64,000 nucleotides of DNA from Phialophora verrucosa (lineage: Eukaryota > Ascomycota > Eurotiomycetes > Chaetothyriales > Herpotrichiellaceae). Positions 1 through 10,139 of this stretch are shown in pieces; within the stretch, counting starts at the first letter, position 1; every line of letters starts with the position of its first letter. The notes beneath the pieces are model-generated. The model saw only the letters and a list, made by a program, of their open reading frames with translations. It ran no database searches and had not been told where the DNA came from. A program made the translations under genes and the position numbers. Location: positions 1,984,001 to 2,048,000 of the forward strand of contig MSED01000003.1 of assembly GCA_002099365.1 (NCBI GenBank). Direction: 5' to 3'.

Positions 1-1117
1 ACGTCGCCGCAGCAGCGGTGGCAGATCTTCCCCGTCTCAGGTGGTGATGGTAGTGGAGGATGGAATTTCCGTGCCCAGATCACAGGCTCGGGAGCGTATA
101 TGTCCCAGTGTGTGCAATTGACGTCGAGTAAGTTATTGTTCCTGTTCCTGTTCCTGTTCCTGTTCCTGTTCCTGTTCCTGTTCCTGTTCCTGTTCCTGTT
201 CCTGTTCCTGTTCCTGTTCCTGTTCCTGTTCCTGTTCCTGTTCCTGTTCCTGTAATTTGCTTGTTCGTTCCTGTTTCAACGCCGCCCGCCACCCTCCGGT
301 CAGGTATATCAGTGCGTGCGAAGAGACAAGGAGAGCTGATTGCAACCTTGTACTGCTCGCAGCAACGGCGTCGACCGACGCCAACCCCGACGACACGGAC
401 GTATGCATGGCCCTTGGCGCGGCGACCGACATCCAGCGGCAATGGCTCCTCTCCTCCAATGGAGACGGCACCTTCGACATCAAGCTCAGCAACTCCAACC
501 CGCTGTACTCGGACTATCACCTCTTCCTGAATGCGTCCAACACCGTGGCCTTCACCAACGATACGACCGAGCAGGGCATGAAATGGGGCTTCAAATCCAT
601 CATGCCGATAGACGATCCGGCCTTTTCAACGGGCATTGTCGCTCCCACCGCGGGCACCTCGACCGCAACCTCAACAAACCCTGCAACGACGACCCCGGGT
701 TCGCCAACACAGATATCTTCCTCGGCCACCCACACCGCCTCGGCCACCACGTCCGCCATAGCTTCGTCGTCCTCGCACAAGTCCAGCGGTCTCTCGAGCG
801 GTGCCGCCGCTGGTATTGGTGTCGCGGTCGCGGTGTCCGTCCTCGGCCTCGCGGCCATTCTGTTCTGCTTCTTCCGCCGGAGAAGGAAAGCCAACCGAAA
901 GCGACAACTCCTCCAGGCACAGGCCCCGGGACTTGCGACCCCCTACGAAGGGTACGAGGCTGCCAGTTTCCCGCACGAGAACAAGACCAAAATACCCTAC
1001 CAGGACGGGGCGCCGGCAGAGTTGCATAATCAGTCCCTTGCGGAACTCGACCACCATACCCCCGACCGCAGCCCAGCTGCTGAATTGAACGCCGATCCGA
1101 GGGCCAGTCGGGAATAA
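1..1117 (+). CDS. Single-pass surface protein, Ser/Thr-rich stalk (5' partial)
   Basis: The gene runs in from the left edge. Exon 1 is 1-127 (frame 1, no ATG in the window), the intron is 128-362 (donor GTAAGT, acceptor ctcgcAG) and the last exon is 363-1117; the phase-1 junction restores one frame. The visible chain starts with an aromatic/glycine segment (QQRWQIFPVSGG) and a globular part rich in W, N and G (NGDGTFDI, KWGFKSI). A Ser/Thr-rich stalk at about 630-790 follows, then a transmembrane helix at about 800-876 (GIGVAVAVSVLGLAAILF), an RRRRKANRKR stop-transfer and a cytosolic tail of about 75 residues. This is the layout of fungal wall-anchored sensor-like proteins. The ectodomain looks like a lectin-fold or similar extracellular domain, but I cannot name the family. 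The signal peptide should lie left of the window. Confidence 0.72.
139..252. repeat. Hexanucleotide microsatellite (TTCCTG)x19
   Basis: Nineteen uninterrupted copies of TTCCTG (114 bp) lie wholly inside the intron at 128-362 of the surface-protein gene. All reading frames through it are open (QE, TG, VP or FL dipeptides), which produces false ORFs on both strands. Its perfection suggests recent slippage and likely length variation between strains. Confidence 0.97.
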
Positions 1118-2354
1118 TGGTTGATCAGTCACCCTTGGCCTGAAGGCGTGCTCGTGCTCCAACCTGATGCCGATTGCGAATGTGTCAAATCATTGCCCAA
1201 CGTCACCTACTCGCAGGCAACGCGGTGGTGGTGCAGTTCGACGACTTTGACGCCCAGCAGTCCCACAGGAAAGTACCTGGAGGTGCAGGATTGGTTGCCG
1301 TCGAGTGAGTACCGACCTGGCGGAGATGGTGTCCTTCAGGAGATAAGTCTCCCAGGAAGCTCGTCAGGGAATCCACCAAGCCGGCGCTGGATGAACGACT
1401 TCGATGTCTATGAAGCTCAAGTTCAAGTCCACTACCAGCCCGCCCTTCCATCCATCTGTCGGTCTATCAATCCCAGCAAAGCAGATAGTGCCAATAACCG
1501 GTACTCTCCAGCTACCGACCTACATTAGACCCCCGGTATAGCCACTCCGACCCGCACCACGCTCGTGCGGGTACAGGACTACTAAGGGTACAGACGCCCT
1601 TCGTAAATATCCTCAGAGTGAAAGCCAGTACTCCGTACTCGTCCCCGGGATCGGAGGGTCAAGTAGGACGAGTAAAACGTCCGAGCAGGCCTCAATCCAC
1701 GAAGCGTGGACCGAGGACGGGAGTTTCATCGACAAGACATAACTACGGACTCAGTCTTGTGGTATTTCACTCTTGCGGTATGCCACTGTTCCAGTATTCC
1801 AGTCACACCTCAGGCATACGCGGCTCAGGCTTCAAGCTTCGTACTCCAAAGGGCTTAAGAACCAACGAGACGAGCTTTACATTCAATGCTTGTTGCGTCT
1901 GTCATAGAACCGTTCGGTCGGGCAGGTAGATGGGGGAGGGAGGCCATGTGTGGGAATGAAGGATCTCGGTCACTCAGTCACTCAGTCACTGACTCACTCG
2001 GTCTTTGAGCGTGCGTCGACCTCTACGCCCAGCCCACCTCTACTGTATTTATATTCTGTGCGTTTAGCTTCTTTCTTTCGGGACAGATAAAGGACATTGA
2101 CGAGGACGAGCACATACTGTCCACCTATATTACGTCGCACTGCACGGAGTACAATCGATGCATTTACTTCTACGACCCAAGAACCCACAGCTCCGATCTT
2201 CCTTCTATTTGATTGTGTAGTCCTTGGTGGTTGGCTGATTGTGATATTTCATGCTCGTCCATTCTACACGGTCCTGTGAACTAATAGCATTTCTCGTGTC
2301 TCGTGAACAGCTGCTCTAGCTGTACTCTAGCTGTAGGGTATCTCGATATACATC
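1118..2354. other. Intergenic, no gene seen
   Basis: Between the 3' ends of two converging genes. It holds only short unsupported ORFs. It contains a GTACTCCGTAC motif at 1628-1638, a related CGGAGTAC at 2145-2152, and about 2.5 copies of CACTCAGT at 1971-1990. Confidence 0.7.
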
Positions 2355-4430
2355 TCAAGTGAAAAACAGCCTCTTCTGCTTCCTGCTTGGAGGAAATTCG
2401 CTGGGTGCTGATATGCTGCTGGCTGCCTTCCTCTTTGCCTTGCTGTTGGTGGTATTCGTCGACTGAGACCTCTTAGGCACGACGAGCTCTGGGGATGATC
2501 GGGAAGAGGTGGCCTGAGGAGGCACGTCAGTTTCGGCGACAGCCTCCTTGATCGTCTGCCTTGAAAGACACAGGTCAATGTGATGGTTGAAATCCCGATC
2601 GTTCGCTGGCTGTGGAAGTTGGCAGATTGGACATTCCCACAACTGTACCGCGTTTTGCTTGCTTGGGGTGGGTGCGGGACCTTGGTTCCTCAAATGCCCT
2701 GCCTTAGCAACTGAAGCTGGGGAATTTGGTTCACTGCCGTATTTGTATCGCCCGAAAGGTTCGTGCCAATCCGCAGTAGAAATGTATCCCTCTCCCACAT
2801 CACCGTCAAATGCTGGGTCATGAGCTTGCTGCTGCCGATTTTCTTGTTCCTGACTCAATCGCTCTAGCTCCTCTATCTCATCTTGTCGCTCCTGTCGTGC
2901 TGCATCTTCAAACTCGGCGTCTGGCCACACTTCCCATTCGCCATCATCTGTGGGTTTCTCATTGACGTGACTAGTGTTGAATTTTCGGCCGAAGAAGTCG
3001 CCTTTGTCTTTCTTTGTGCTTACAAGGTGCGTACAGCGCAGTCCCATCAGACGAAGCCTGAAATCCGGTATCTCCTTCTCAAGCTTAGCTAACATTGGGA
3101 CGCTGTAATTGTATAGATCGTCTGCGAGATGGACCGCCTTTGGTGGAGCGAATTGTCTCGTTAAGACTTCGTACGTGTGAAGCTTGACTTTGAGCACAAG
3201 AGTTCGCCCTTTCACTTCGACGCGCGCCATGTCCTTTTCTAGCTCTTCAGCGGTGTGCCGCAACTTCGCCCGGAGGTCTTCTTTACTGCTGATATCTCGG
3301 AATGTGCTTTCCGTACCGACACTCTTCCGTTCATACTGGTCTGCAGGTTGCACCACGGTCCGCCCCAGGCCAAGATAAGTCTGGATCAGGAATTGGAATG
3401 CCTTTTCACCGAACAGTCTGTTCAGATATATTCGCTGGGCATGTATGTCGCCGCATGTTTTAATGCCGATTGCGTCAAGTTCGCGCTCGAACACGCGGCC
3501 TACTCCGTTGACCTTGCGGACTGGAAGAGTCGACATGAACGACATGACGGCAGCTCGATCGTTGGGGATTCGAAATTGACCGTTGGGTTTGTTTTTGTTG
3601 GAACAGATTTTGGCCAATTTCGCATTCGGCGCGATTCCAGCAGAGATCGTGATCTTGCATTTCTCGTGGACCTCGTTCCGGAGTTGCTGGATTGCAGCTT
3701 CTGGGTCAATGTGGTGAGTATGGCAGTACTCTGTGATGTTCAAGTACGCCTCGTCAATGCTGGCACTTTCGAATCGCGGGTCATAGTCAGCTAGTATGGC
3801 CCTGACCTCTTTGGCTTTCGCGGTATACTTGTCAAAGTTCAAAGGGAGACATATCAGCTGGGGACAAAGCTTCTTGGCGACGAAACCGGCCATTGCGCTG
3901 CGGCATCCATATTTGCGAGCCTCGTAGTTGCATGTCGTCAGTACACCCTGGCCAACAGCCATGGGCACTGTCTTCAGCTCTGGCCGGTCAATCTCCTCGA
4001 CAGCCGCGTAGAACGCATCGCAATCGATGTGCACAATATACTGCGACAAGTCTCTTGACAGCTCCAGAGAGGCGATATAGTCATCTGCTCGACGGAGTTC
4101 TGACTTCAGGTCCAATTTCTCCAATTGAGCCTTCTGTTTGAGAATGCGGTCGATCTTCAGGGTCAGGGTTTTGTCTTTGACCTCCTCGTTATTGAAGTAT
4201 TTCGAGCCCTTCGAGGCTTCGTAGATGATCTCCGAGACCTTCTTCTGATCCACGCCATCTTGCCCAGCCTTTGTCAGGGACGGACCAAGGAGATGGTGTC
4301 TTAGGGAATGGTTCTGGGATGGTATCGGCACCGCTGCCTCCGCTGGCTCTGCCTGGTTCGCATTGCTGTCGCCGTCGTCGGCTCGAGTGACATCTAAAGA
4401 AGAGGCATCATATGTGTCAGTTGAGGTCAT
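2355..4430 (-). CDS. DNA polymerase kappa (DinB-family translesion polymerase)
   Basis: Y-family polymerase of 691 aa in one exon, read from ATG 4430. It inserts nucleotides opposite damaged template bases during translesion synthesis in the nucleus. An N-terminal helical extension (about 1-130) typical of Pol kappa precedes the palm. Palm motif I is HIDCDAFYAAVE with metal ligand D136, and motif III is SASIDEAYL with D226/E227. Finger residues appear in NYEARKYGCRSAM, followed by thumb and little-finger regions (KVNGVGRVFERELDAIG is the helix-hairpin-helix). A single C2HC/UBZ-type zinc finger lies at about 599-623 (CPIC then H and C ligands). The chain ends KQKRLFFT, a PIP-box-like PCNA-binding tail lacking the canonical Q spacing. 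It is divergent from the next gene with 418 bp between the starts. Human Pol kappa has two UBZ fingers; this one has one. Confidence 0.95.
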   Translation of the reverse strand: MTSTDTYDASSLDVTRADDGDSNANQAEPAEAAVPIPSQNHSLRHHLLGPSLTKAGQDGVDQKKVSEIIYEASKGSKYFNNEEVKDKTLTLKIDRILKQKAQLEKLDLKSELRRADDYIASLELSRDLSQYIVHIDCDAFYAAVEEIDRPELKTVPMAVGQGVLTTCNYEARKYGCRSAMAGFVAKKLCPQLICLPLNFDKYTAKAKEVRAILADYDPRFESASIDEAYLNITEYCHTHHIDPEAAIQQLRNEVHEKCKITISAGIAPNAKLAKICSNKNKPNGQFRIPNDRAAVMSFMSTLPVRKVNGVGRVFERELDAIGIKTCGDIHAQRIYLNRLFGEKAFQFLIQTYLGLGRTVVQPADQYERKSVGTESTFRDISSKEDLRAKLRHTAEELEKDMARVEVKGRTLVLKVKLHTYEVLTRQFAPPKAVHLADDLYNYSVPMLAKLEKEIPDFRLRLMGLRCTHLVSTKKDKGDFFGRKFNTSHVNEKPTDDGEWEVWPDAEFEDAARQERQDEIEELERLSQEQENRQQQAHDPAFDGDVGEGYISTADWHEPFGRYKYGSEPNSPASVAKAGHLRNQGPAPTPSKQNAVQLWECPICQLPQPANDRDFNHHIDLCLSRQTIKEAVAETDVPPQATSSRSSPELVVPKRSQSTNTTNSKAKRKAASSISAPSEFPPSRKQKRLFFT

Positions 4431-4848
4431 GGCAATACTAGAGCGACGGCGGAGGTGGACATGGCTTTTCCCGCAGAGAAAGTGGTTGTGTTGAGCACTA
4501 AATGAAAGTGACGCGACTTTGCAGGGGAGGCGCGGTGAGGGACGTGTGAGCTGAGGGTGATTTCTAGGCCGTTACTGGAGGTCCGCGTAAGGTCCCGTGT
4601 TAGGTTCAATGACGAGCCCTGACGCCAAACTAAACCATTCAGAGCGTGCATCTCGCATTGTATTGTTGACATTCATTCGACATCCGCTTCCTGCCATGAC
4701 CACACCGAGGGAACGGTTGTGGACTTCCATTAATCGACCATGTTCTTCCAGCCGCACGTGAACTGCTCACGTCGCTGCCATGCGAGAACGAGACCGCAAT
4801 CAGCCCCTTCAAGTCTCTCGCTCTCGACGGTCACCCCTCCCGACAACC
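4431..4848. promoter_or_regulatory. Shared divergent promoter region, Pol kappa / coiled-coil gene
   Basis: 418 bp between ATG 4430 (-) and ATG 4849 (+). I saw no clear TATA box. Short ORFs here look like chance. Confidence 0.5.
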
Positions 4849-6885
4849 ATGCCCACCGACAGACCGACCAAATCGAATACCTCGAAGCCACTCACACCTG
4901 CCCTCAGCTCCAACTTTCGCAATGTTAAGAGCCCATTGACTCCAAGGGTTGCAGGGTCGCCAACTCCCTCGCCGAGCCTGCCATTTGTCAGAGCAAAGTC
5001 GCCTGCGAAACCCGATCAGACGGCGACGCCATTGAGTGGGAACATCACGCCCCGATCTGCTGCGAGACAATCCCGGGCTGGCACAGAGTCACCGCTGCCT
5101 CCAGCTCTGCCTAGGGTGCCTCCAAATGGGCGGAGATCCAGAGCATTGTCAGGGAATGAGTCGCAGAAGTCACCTGCCCAAGGACTTGGGATCACCAGTC
5201 CACGGCTTGCTGCAAGCACACCTGCTCCAGCAAAAGTTGGAACTACTACTTCAACACCTGTGGTGACGGTTCATCGGAGGGTATCCGCCACAAAGAGTGC
5301 AGTCGAAGGGAACAAGGACGCATCGTCAAAGTTCTTTCATGCCAGCGAGGTCAAATCCGCCATTGGATCTCCAGGACTCGAAGAAAGCCCCCGGTTTCCG
5401 CCAAAGCCAGGTCATTTCTTCGTCGGGTCTCCGCCTCTTGCTGCAACAAGGGATAACGTCAATGGACGGTCAGAGCCAGATGAGAAGTTCTTCAGAGCCA
5501 ATGACATACCTCAGAACGCTCAGCCGAAACGTACAGTTCTTCCGCACATCGCTACAGACAGGTTGAACAGGCCGGCGAGTAGAGGTACCCCGCCTCAATC
5601 GCCCAAGAAAAGCTACAGTACAATACCACCAGAGCCCCCGTCGCCCCGGAAGTTCCAATCTGGACCGACATCGTCTCCGGCAGCGGCGGCAGCAGCAGCA
5701 CCAAGAACGACAGCGGAACGTCCTAAGAGCACCTCCAGTGGTGGCAGCCCCTTCGAACCCGGCACAAACAGCCACCGAAAATCCCTGAGCGCGGACTCTA
5801 AGACGTCTCAGCCGACTCGGAAACTGAGCGGCCCTCGAACTCAGGCGCCTCAGCCGCTGGATCTAAGAGGCACCCCTACACTGTCCCCGCGCATTGCGGC
5901 AAGTAATCTTCTGTCACCTGCCACGTTAAGTCCCAGGTCAATCAGTCTTGCCTCTACTAACACCATCACCACCTCTGTCACAAGCGACACGGAGCTGTCA
6001 GAGATTGCTATACCGGCCACGCTCCCCATGGGAACACCCTCCGACCAGAACGCAGAGCAACCGGCGGCCCCCATTCAGCCTCATGTAGACCTAGCTTCCA
6101 ACGCCCGCCGAGAGCGAAAAGTCCTTGACCTAGAAATTTCCAATTCATCCCTACTAGCCATCAACAAAACACTCGAGCGGGAACTCCGCAAACAATCGAC
6201 CGAGCTACGGCGTTACCGCCGCTTGTCGCGATCCGGACGAATATCCATCGCCCCGAGTGCACGAACCGTTTCCGAACAAACCAATTTCAGCCTCGACACG
6301 GTCACAGAAATAGACGGCGAGGGCCAGCATTTGTCTGACTTCGACGGAGAGAGCGACCTCTCCGACCATGATGATGAAGACTCCTCCCTCCTCTCCAACG
6401 ACTCCGGCTCGGTCTCGAGCCCTTCCGCACGCTCGCGGCAGCGAGCACGAGATGAGAAACGCCTAATACAAGACCTCTCCCGCCACCAACAACTCCTCAT
6501 CGACTCCCAGAGACTCAACCAGAGCATAAGACGATGTCTCACATGCACCGATGACTTAATCCGAGAAGGAAATAAAGCCTTAAATTATAGAGTCGGGATC
6601 GGCGATGTCAAGCTCGGAGGAAGGGTTCTCAACGACGATGAACTCGACGAGCGAGGACTTACCGGTGGAGTCGAAGAGGTGGAGGCGAGGCAAGGGCTAT
6701 TAAGTCCCAGTGTCGCCAAAGCAAATCTAGACCACGCGCAGCTCTGGGCGGCCGATCAGCTGCCCCCGCCGTCGCCCCGACCGCCGATGGCGCCAGAGCC
6801 TACCTCAGACGCAGTGGGCATTGCCTCGCTGGACGAGCTGACAGACTTGCTCGAGTCCGTCAACGCGGAACTGCAGATCCCTTGA
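4849..6885 (+). CDS. Ser/Pro-rich coiled-coil protein, conserved fungal, unknown function
   Basis: Start chosen at ATG 4849 (CAACCATGCCC, 678 aa); an in-frame ATG at 4780 would add 23 basic residues. The first 430 residues or so are low-complexity and rich in S, P, T and K with many SP/TP sites (ITPRSAARQSR, TPTLSPRIAASNLLSP), as in phospho-regulated scaffold proteins. A short conserved coiled coil follows (VLDLEISNSSLLAINKTLE, then RELRKQSTELRRYRRLSRSG), then an acidic stretch, a second helical segment (RDEKRLIQDLSRHQQLLIDS) and a hydrophilic C-terminus. The LEISNSSLLAINKTLERE block is a pattern I associate with uncharacterised ascomycete proteins; no enzyme motif is present. Nuclear or cytoskeletal adaptor is speculation. 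It is intronless and divergent from Pol kappa. Confidence 0.85.
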   Translation: MPTDRPTKSNTSKPLTPALSSNFRNVKSPLTPRVAGSPTPSPSLPFVRAKSPAKPDQTATPLSGNITPRSAARQSRAGTESPLPPALPRVPPNGRRSRALSGNESQKSPAQGLGITSPRLAASTPAPAKVGTTTSTPVVTVHRRVSATKSAVEGNKDASSKFFHASEVKSAIGSPGLEESPRFPPKPGHFFVGSPPLAATRDNVNGRSEPDEKFFRANDIPQNAQPKRTVLPHIATDRLNRPASRGTPPQSPKKSYSTIPPEPPSPRKFQSGPTSSPAAAAAAAPRTTAERPKSTSSGGSPFEPGTNSHRKSLSADSKTSQPTRKLSGPRTQAPQPLDLRGTPTLSPRIAASNLLSPATLSPRSISLASTNTITTSVTSDTELSEIAIPATLPMGTPSDQNAEQPAAPIQPHVDLASNARRERKVLDLEISNSSLLAINKTLERELRKQSTELRRYRRLSRSGRISIAPSARTVSEQTNFSLDTVTEIDGEGQHLSDFDGESDLSDHDDEDSSLLSNDSGSVSSPSARSRQRARDEKRLIQDLSRHQQLLIDSQRLNQSIRRCLTCTDDLIREGNKALNYRVGIGDVKLGGRVLNDDELDERGLTGGVEEVEARQGLLSPSVAKANLDHAQLWAADQLPPPSPRPPMAPEPTSDAVGIASLDELTDLLESVNAELQIP

Positions 6886-8032
6886 ACTAATAAGCTGAAA
6901 ACATATCTCTTTGTTACGACGCACGATATACTGTTTTGGCCTTGCATGCCAGCCGCGATGAAACTGGCTGGGCTAGCTTTCATTCGCAGAATCTAAAGCA
7001 TCTTGGGTTACCGTTGGAGTTGGCTTGGTTAAGTGAAGGGAAGTGGAGCAAAGTTAAGCGGAATCAAATAATTCAAGCGAGAAAGGCAAAAGATTGACTG
7101 GAGACCGAGCGGTTTTTGACAAAGTGTAAATGATACCCCATCGTCGAGGAAGACTGGATTAGGAGTTCAAGTTTTGTTGCAAATATGAAGCGGAGCCTGA
7201 GCAGGAGAGAAAGAGAGAAGAGAAGAGACAGAGACAGAGACTACACAGTACAGCTCGCATGGATGTGTGTGTGTTGGCGCGTATCCGGTGGTCCCCATGC
7301 TAAGATTCACCTCATCTACAGTAGAATGACAATGACATAAACCACAATGCTCCTCCCGCTACAACCTCCAGCAACCGTAGAACGCAAGTCCTTTTCCACA
7401 GACCGGTGCTCCTCGATCAGGTCATCGTCAGCCACGTCATCAAAGGGATAGGGGAGGAGATCCAAGCCACGACGGGCGACATCAAGGACACACACGACTG
7501 CATTTTATTTCTGTTTTCTGGCTTCGCACACTTCCGCAACAGCAAAAACGGAATAGTGATTGAGGGGGAACTGACAGTCTATCCTCGCATTAAGGTAAAA
7601 TGTAGTTGGCAAGGTGAAACAATGCGCCGACACACATGTCGAGCTCTATCCTCCGCTCTCATCCAGAAAGCGCCACCACAAAATGGAATTCGAGAAGGAG
7701 CAAAAGAGCCTGTTGGATAACACGCCCATGGGTGTCTTCGATCCTTGAAAAACAGGCCGGCAATCGAGATAGCAGAAACAGGGGTAAATGCACTCCAGCA
7801 CCGAGTACCCAAAGTCTCCAACATCCAGCATCAGATCGACTCGACACAATTAGCTCCGAGACCTCTGCTTCGCTGCGCAGGTTTCATGCTCTACTGTGCT
7901 GGGTTGCTTTGCCGGCGCTGGCGCTCATCGGGCTCTGTACTTCCGATCATTGCAAGAATGAAAGGGTCTTCATCTGCTAGAGTTTCGCCGGATACCGCGG
8001 ACAGCACAGTGCAGACTGTCTGGTTCGGAGCG
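6886..8032. other. Intergenic, no gene seen
   Basis: Converging 3' flanks of two genes. It contains a purine-rich tract at 7201-7240 (GA/AGAG/CAGAGA units). Small ORFs here have no recognisable features. Confidence 0.65.
7201..7240. repeat. Purine-rich (GA)n-like tract
   Basis: Imperfect GAGA/AAGAG/CAGAGA repeats over 40 bp, all purine except scattered C. It lies in intergenic DNA downstream of the coiled-coil gene. Confidence 0.7.
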
Positions 8033-9656
8033 TTACTTTGCTTCAGACGTCGATCCCCTCGGCGAGCCCTTCTCACCACTGCCCCCGCCGAAGAAGTTGT
8101 GCCTATGACCGTGCGGTTGCTGTGAGTCATGAGGTGTGGTGTCCTTCTGCTTTTCTTTTTCTTTTTTCTTTTCTTGCTTTTTCATCGACTCGGCCATGAG
8201 TTGTTCGAAGGCCATGAAGTCGCCCTCTTCGTCGGGGTCGCGCTCCGCCTGTGTCACAGGGTTAGTTTTAGAGAGGACAAGATCAAATGAGGTGTTGCAG
8301 GTTTACCTTTTGATATATCGTCCCGCACAGAACAAGGGCATGCGCTCTCTCCACCCGCTTCTCCAATCGAACGCTCTTATCGTTCAGGATCTTGTCGCAG
8401 ACGTCGCGCAGCACTCCCTGGATCTCGAATCGTGACCCCTTCCACGCCGCGGCGAGGATTTTGCCTGTAACTTTCCTCTCGTACTCGGCTTTTTTCTCAT
8501 CGGTCCAATCTGCACCGCCCTTCTCCTCCAGCTTGGCCATTTCCTCCATGGTCAGTTGAGCGTCGATTGCGGTGGAGATGGTGTTCCATGTTTCCTTCGC
8601 GAGCGTGCCTTTGTCCTTTAAGCGTGAGAAGAAGCCTGATATACCGAGGAATTTCTGGGATTTGAGGAACGAGGTTGCCTTTTGGACGTATGTCTGCCCG
8701 ACAGAGTGAAGGATTTCAATTCCGAAGGACTCCATCTTCAGATTTTCGACCTCCAGGCGAGTCTTTTCCTGAAACGCACGCGTGACTTCGGGGCCCTTGT
8801 CGGTTTCCGTCCACACGCTGATCCGATCGATAAGCTTTTTGGCGAGTGTGTCGACTCGTTCTTCGCGCTGCTTCCGGCGTTCGCGCTCGTAGGCCTCTAG
8901 TTTTTCCCGTTGTTCTTTTGTCAGACCGCCCTTTTTCTTTTTCTTTTGCAGGTCCTTTTCCTCTTGGGTGAGGCCGGCGGCGTCCATGCGAGCGTCTTCC
9001 TCTGAACGGTCCATTATCGCCTGTTGGCCGAGGTAGCGTCTTTGCGGCGTGCTTGTGCCGGAGCCGGAGGGCTTCGGTGTTGACGAGGACGCTTCCTCGC
9101 CGCCCGACACGTACGGCGGAGGTGGTGCGGACGAAGACTCTGATGCTGAGTATTCTTTTGCTTCTTTCTCCTTTGCACTCATGCCTGCGGAGGCGGGCTC
9201 GGGTGCGGGTGTGGGTGCGTGTGCGGTATCCTTTTCTTGCGAGTCGTGCACGTTCAGCTTCTCTTCTGCTTCCTTAGAGAGTTGTTCTTCTTCCATTGCC
9301 TCCATGGTGATGTCCATGGTATGTGTGAGGTCTTTCAGGAGAGTCAGTTCGCCTATGAGATCTACGAACGCATCTCCGCCAAAGATCATGCTGAAGAACT
9401 CGGCGGGATCCTCAAAGCCCTGGCTGGGCATCGCCTTTTCTTTGCCATACTTGTCGTAGGCGGCGCGAGTGTCCTTGTTGGAAAGAACTTGGTAGGCTTC
9501 TCCCACCGACTGGAAGCGGGCGTGCGCTGTCTCGTCGCCAGGGTTCTTGTCGGGGTGCGTCGTAATCGCGAGCTTTCTGTAGGCCTTCTTGATTTCCAAC
9601 TCAGTGGCATCTGGTTTGACGCCAAGGGCATCGTAATATGATGTGTCGACGACCAT
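8033..9656 (-). CDS. DnaJ-X type J-protein cochaperone (Caj1/Djp1-like)
   Basis: Two exons on the minus strand: 9656-8307 and 8248-8033, with a 58-nt intron (donor gtaaac, acceptor cacAG) in phase 0, giving 521 aa. The J domain spans about 6-72 with the Hsp70-stimulating HPD at 34-36 (ITTHPDKNPGD). Then come a Ser/Pro/Glu-rich linker, a charged helix (KEQREKLEAYERERRKQREE) and the DnaJ-X domain (DTLAKKLIDRISVW to ALVLCGTIYQK). The second exon supplies a Lys/Glu/Gln tail (KKQEKKKEKEKQK) and a His/Gly-rich end. Yeast relatives assist Hsp70 in the cytosol, at membranes or in peroxisomal import; I cannot choose among these. The start lies 483 bp from ERG9 on the other strand. Confidence 0.93.
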
Positions 9657-10139
9657 CTCGACCGCTACGACAAGGAATACGGGGGATATGAGAAAGCAAA
9701 CTATAGAGAGATATGCCTGTACTAAGATTTATTGCAGCCTTGTTTGGGAGGCTGCCGGTGAAGTCATAGGATGAGTGATGTCTGAGCCACAGTGGCTGCG
9801 AAGGTGGCCAATGGATGGGCTCCTGGCCACGACTCACCCGGAGCGACCAGCCCCTGCAGGGCCGGGGCACGCCTAAACCCCGATTGGGCAGCAGTTTCTT
9901 CGTTCCTCGGGGTAAAAGATCGTGCCATTCGGCTCTCTGCATCCCACGGGTAAAGACACGAGATGACCTAGTACGCCACGAGCGCGGTGCGGCAACCAGA
10001 AAGTTTTTCCCCTTCGCTCCTTACACAGTAGTCCCCTCGTCGCTCTTTTTCAGTTTCAGTGATCTATATCCTGCCGGCTTGATTGCATAGACAGACCAAC
10101 CTCAATTACGACGCTGCAGGAGCGCATTCAACTGCAATT
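9657..10139. promoter_or_regulatory. Shared divergent promoter region, DnaJ-X / ERG9
   Basis: 483 bp separate the two starts. A pyrimidine-rich stretch (about 10010-10060) precedes the ERG9 ATG. No unambiguous sterol-response element was identified by eye. Confidence 0.45.

Noticed and set aside
80..520. Poly-TG or poly-QE protein ORFs at the left edge
   Set aside because: They are artefacts of the TTCCTG microsatellite, which lies inside an intron.
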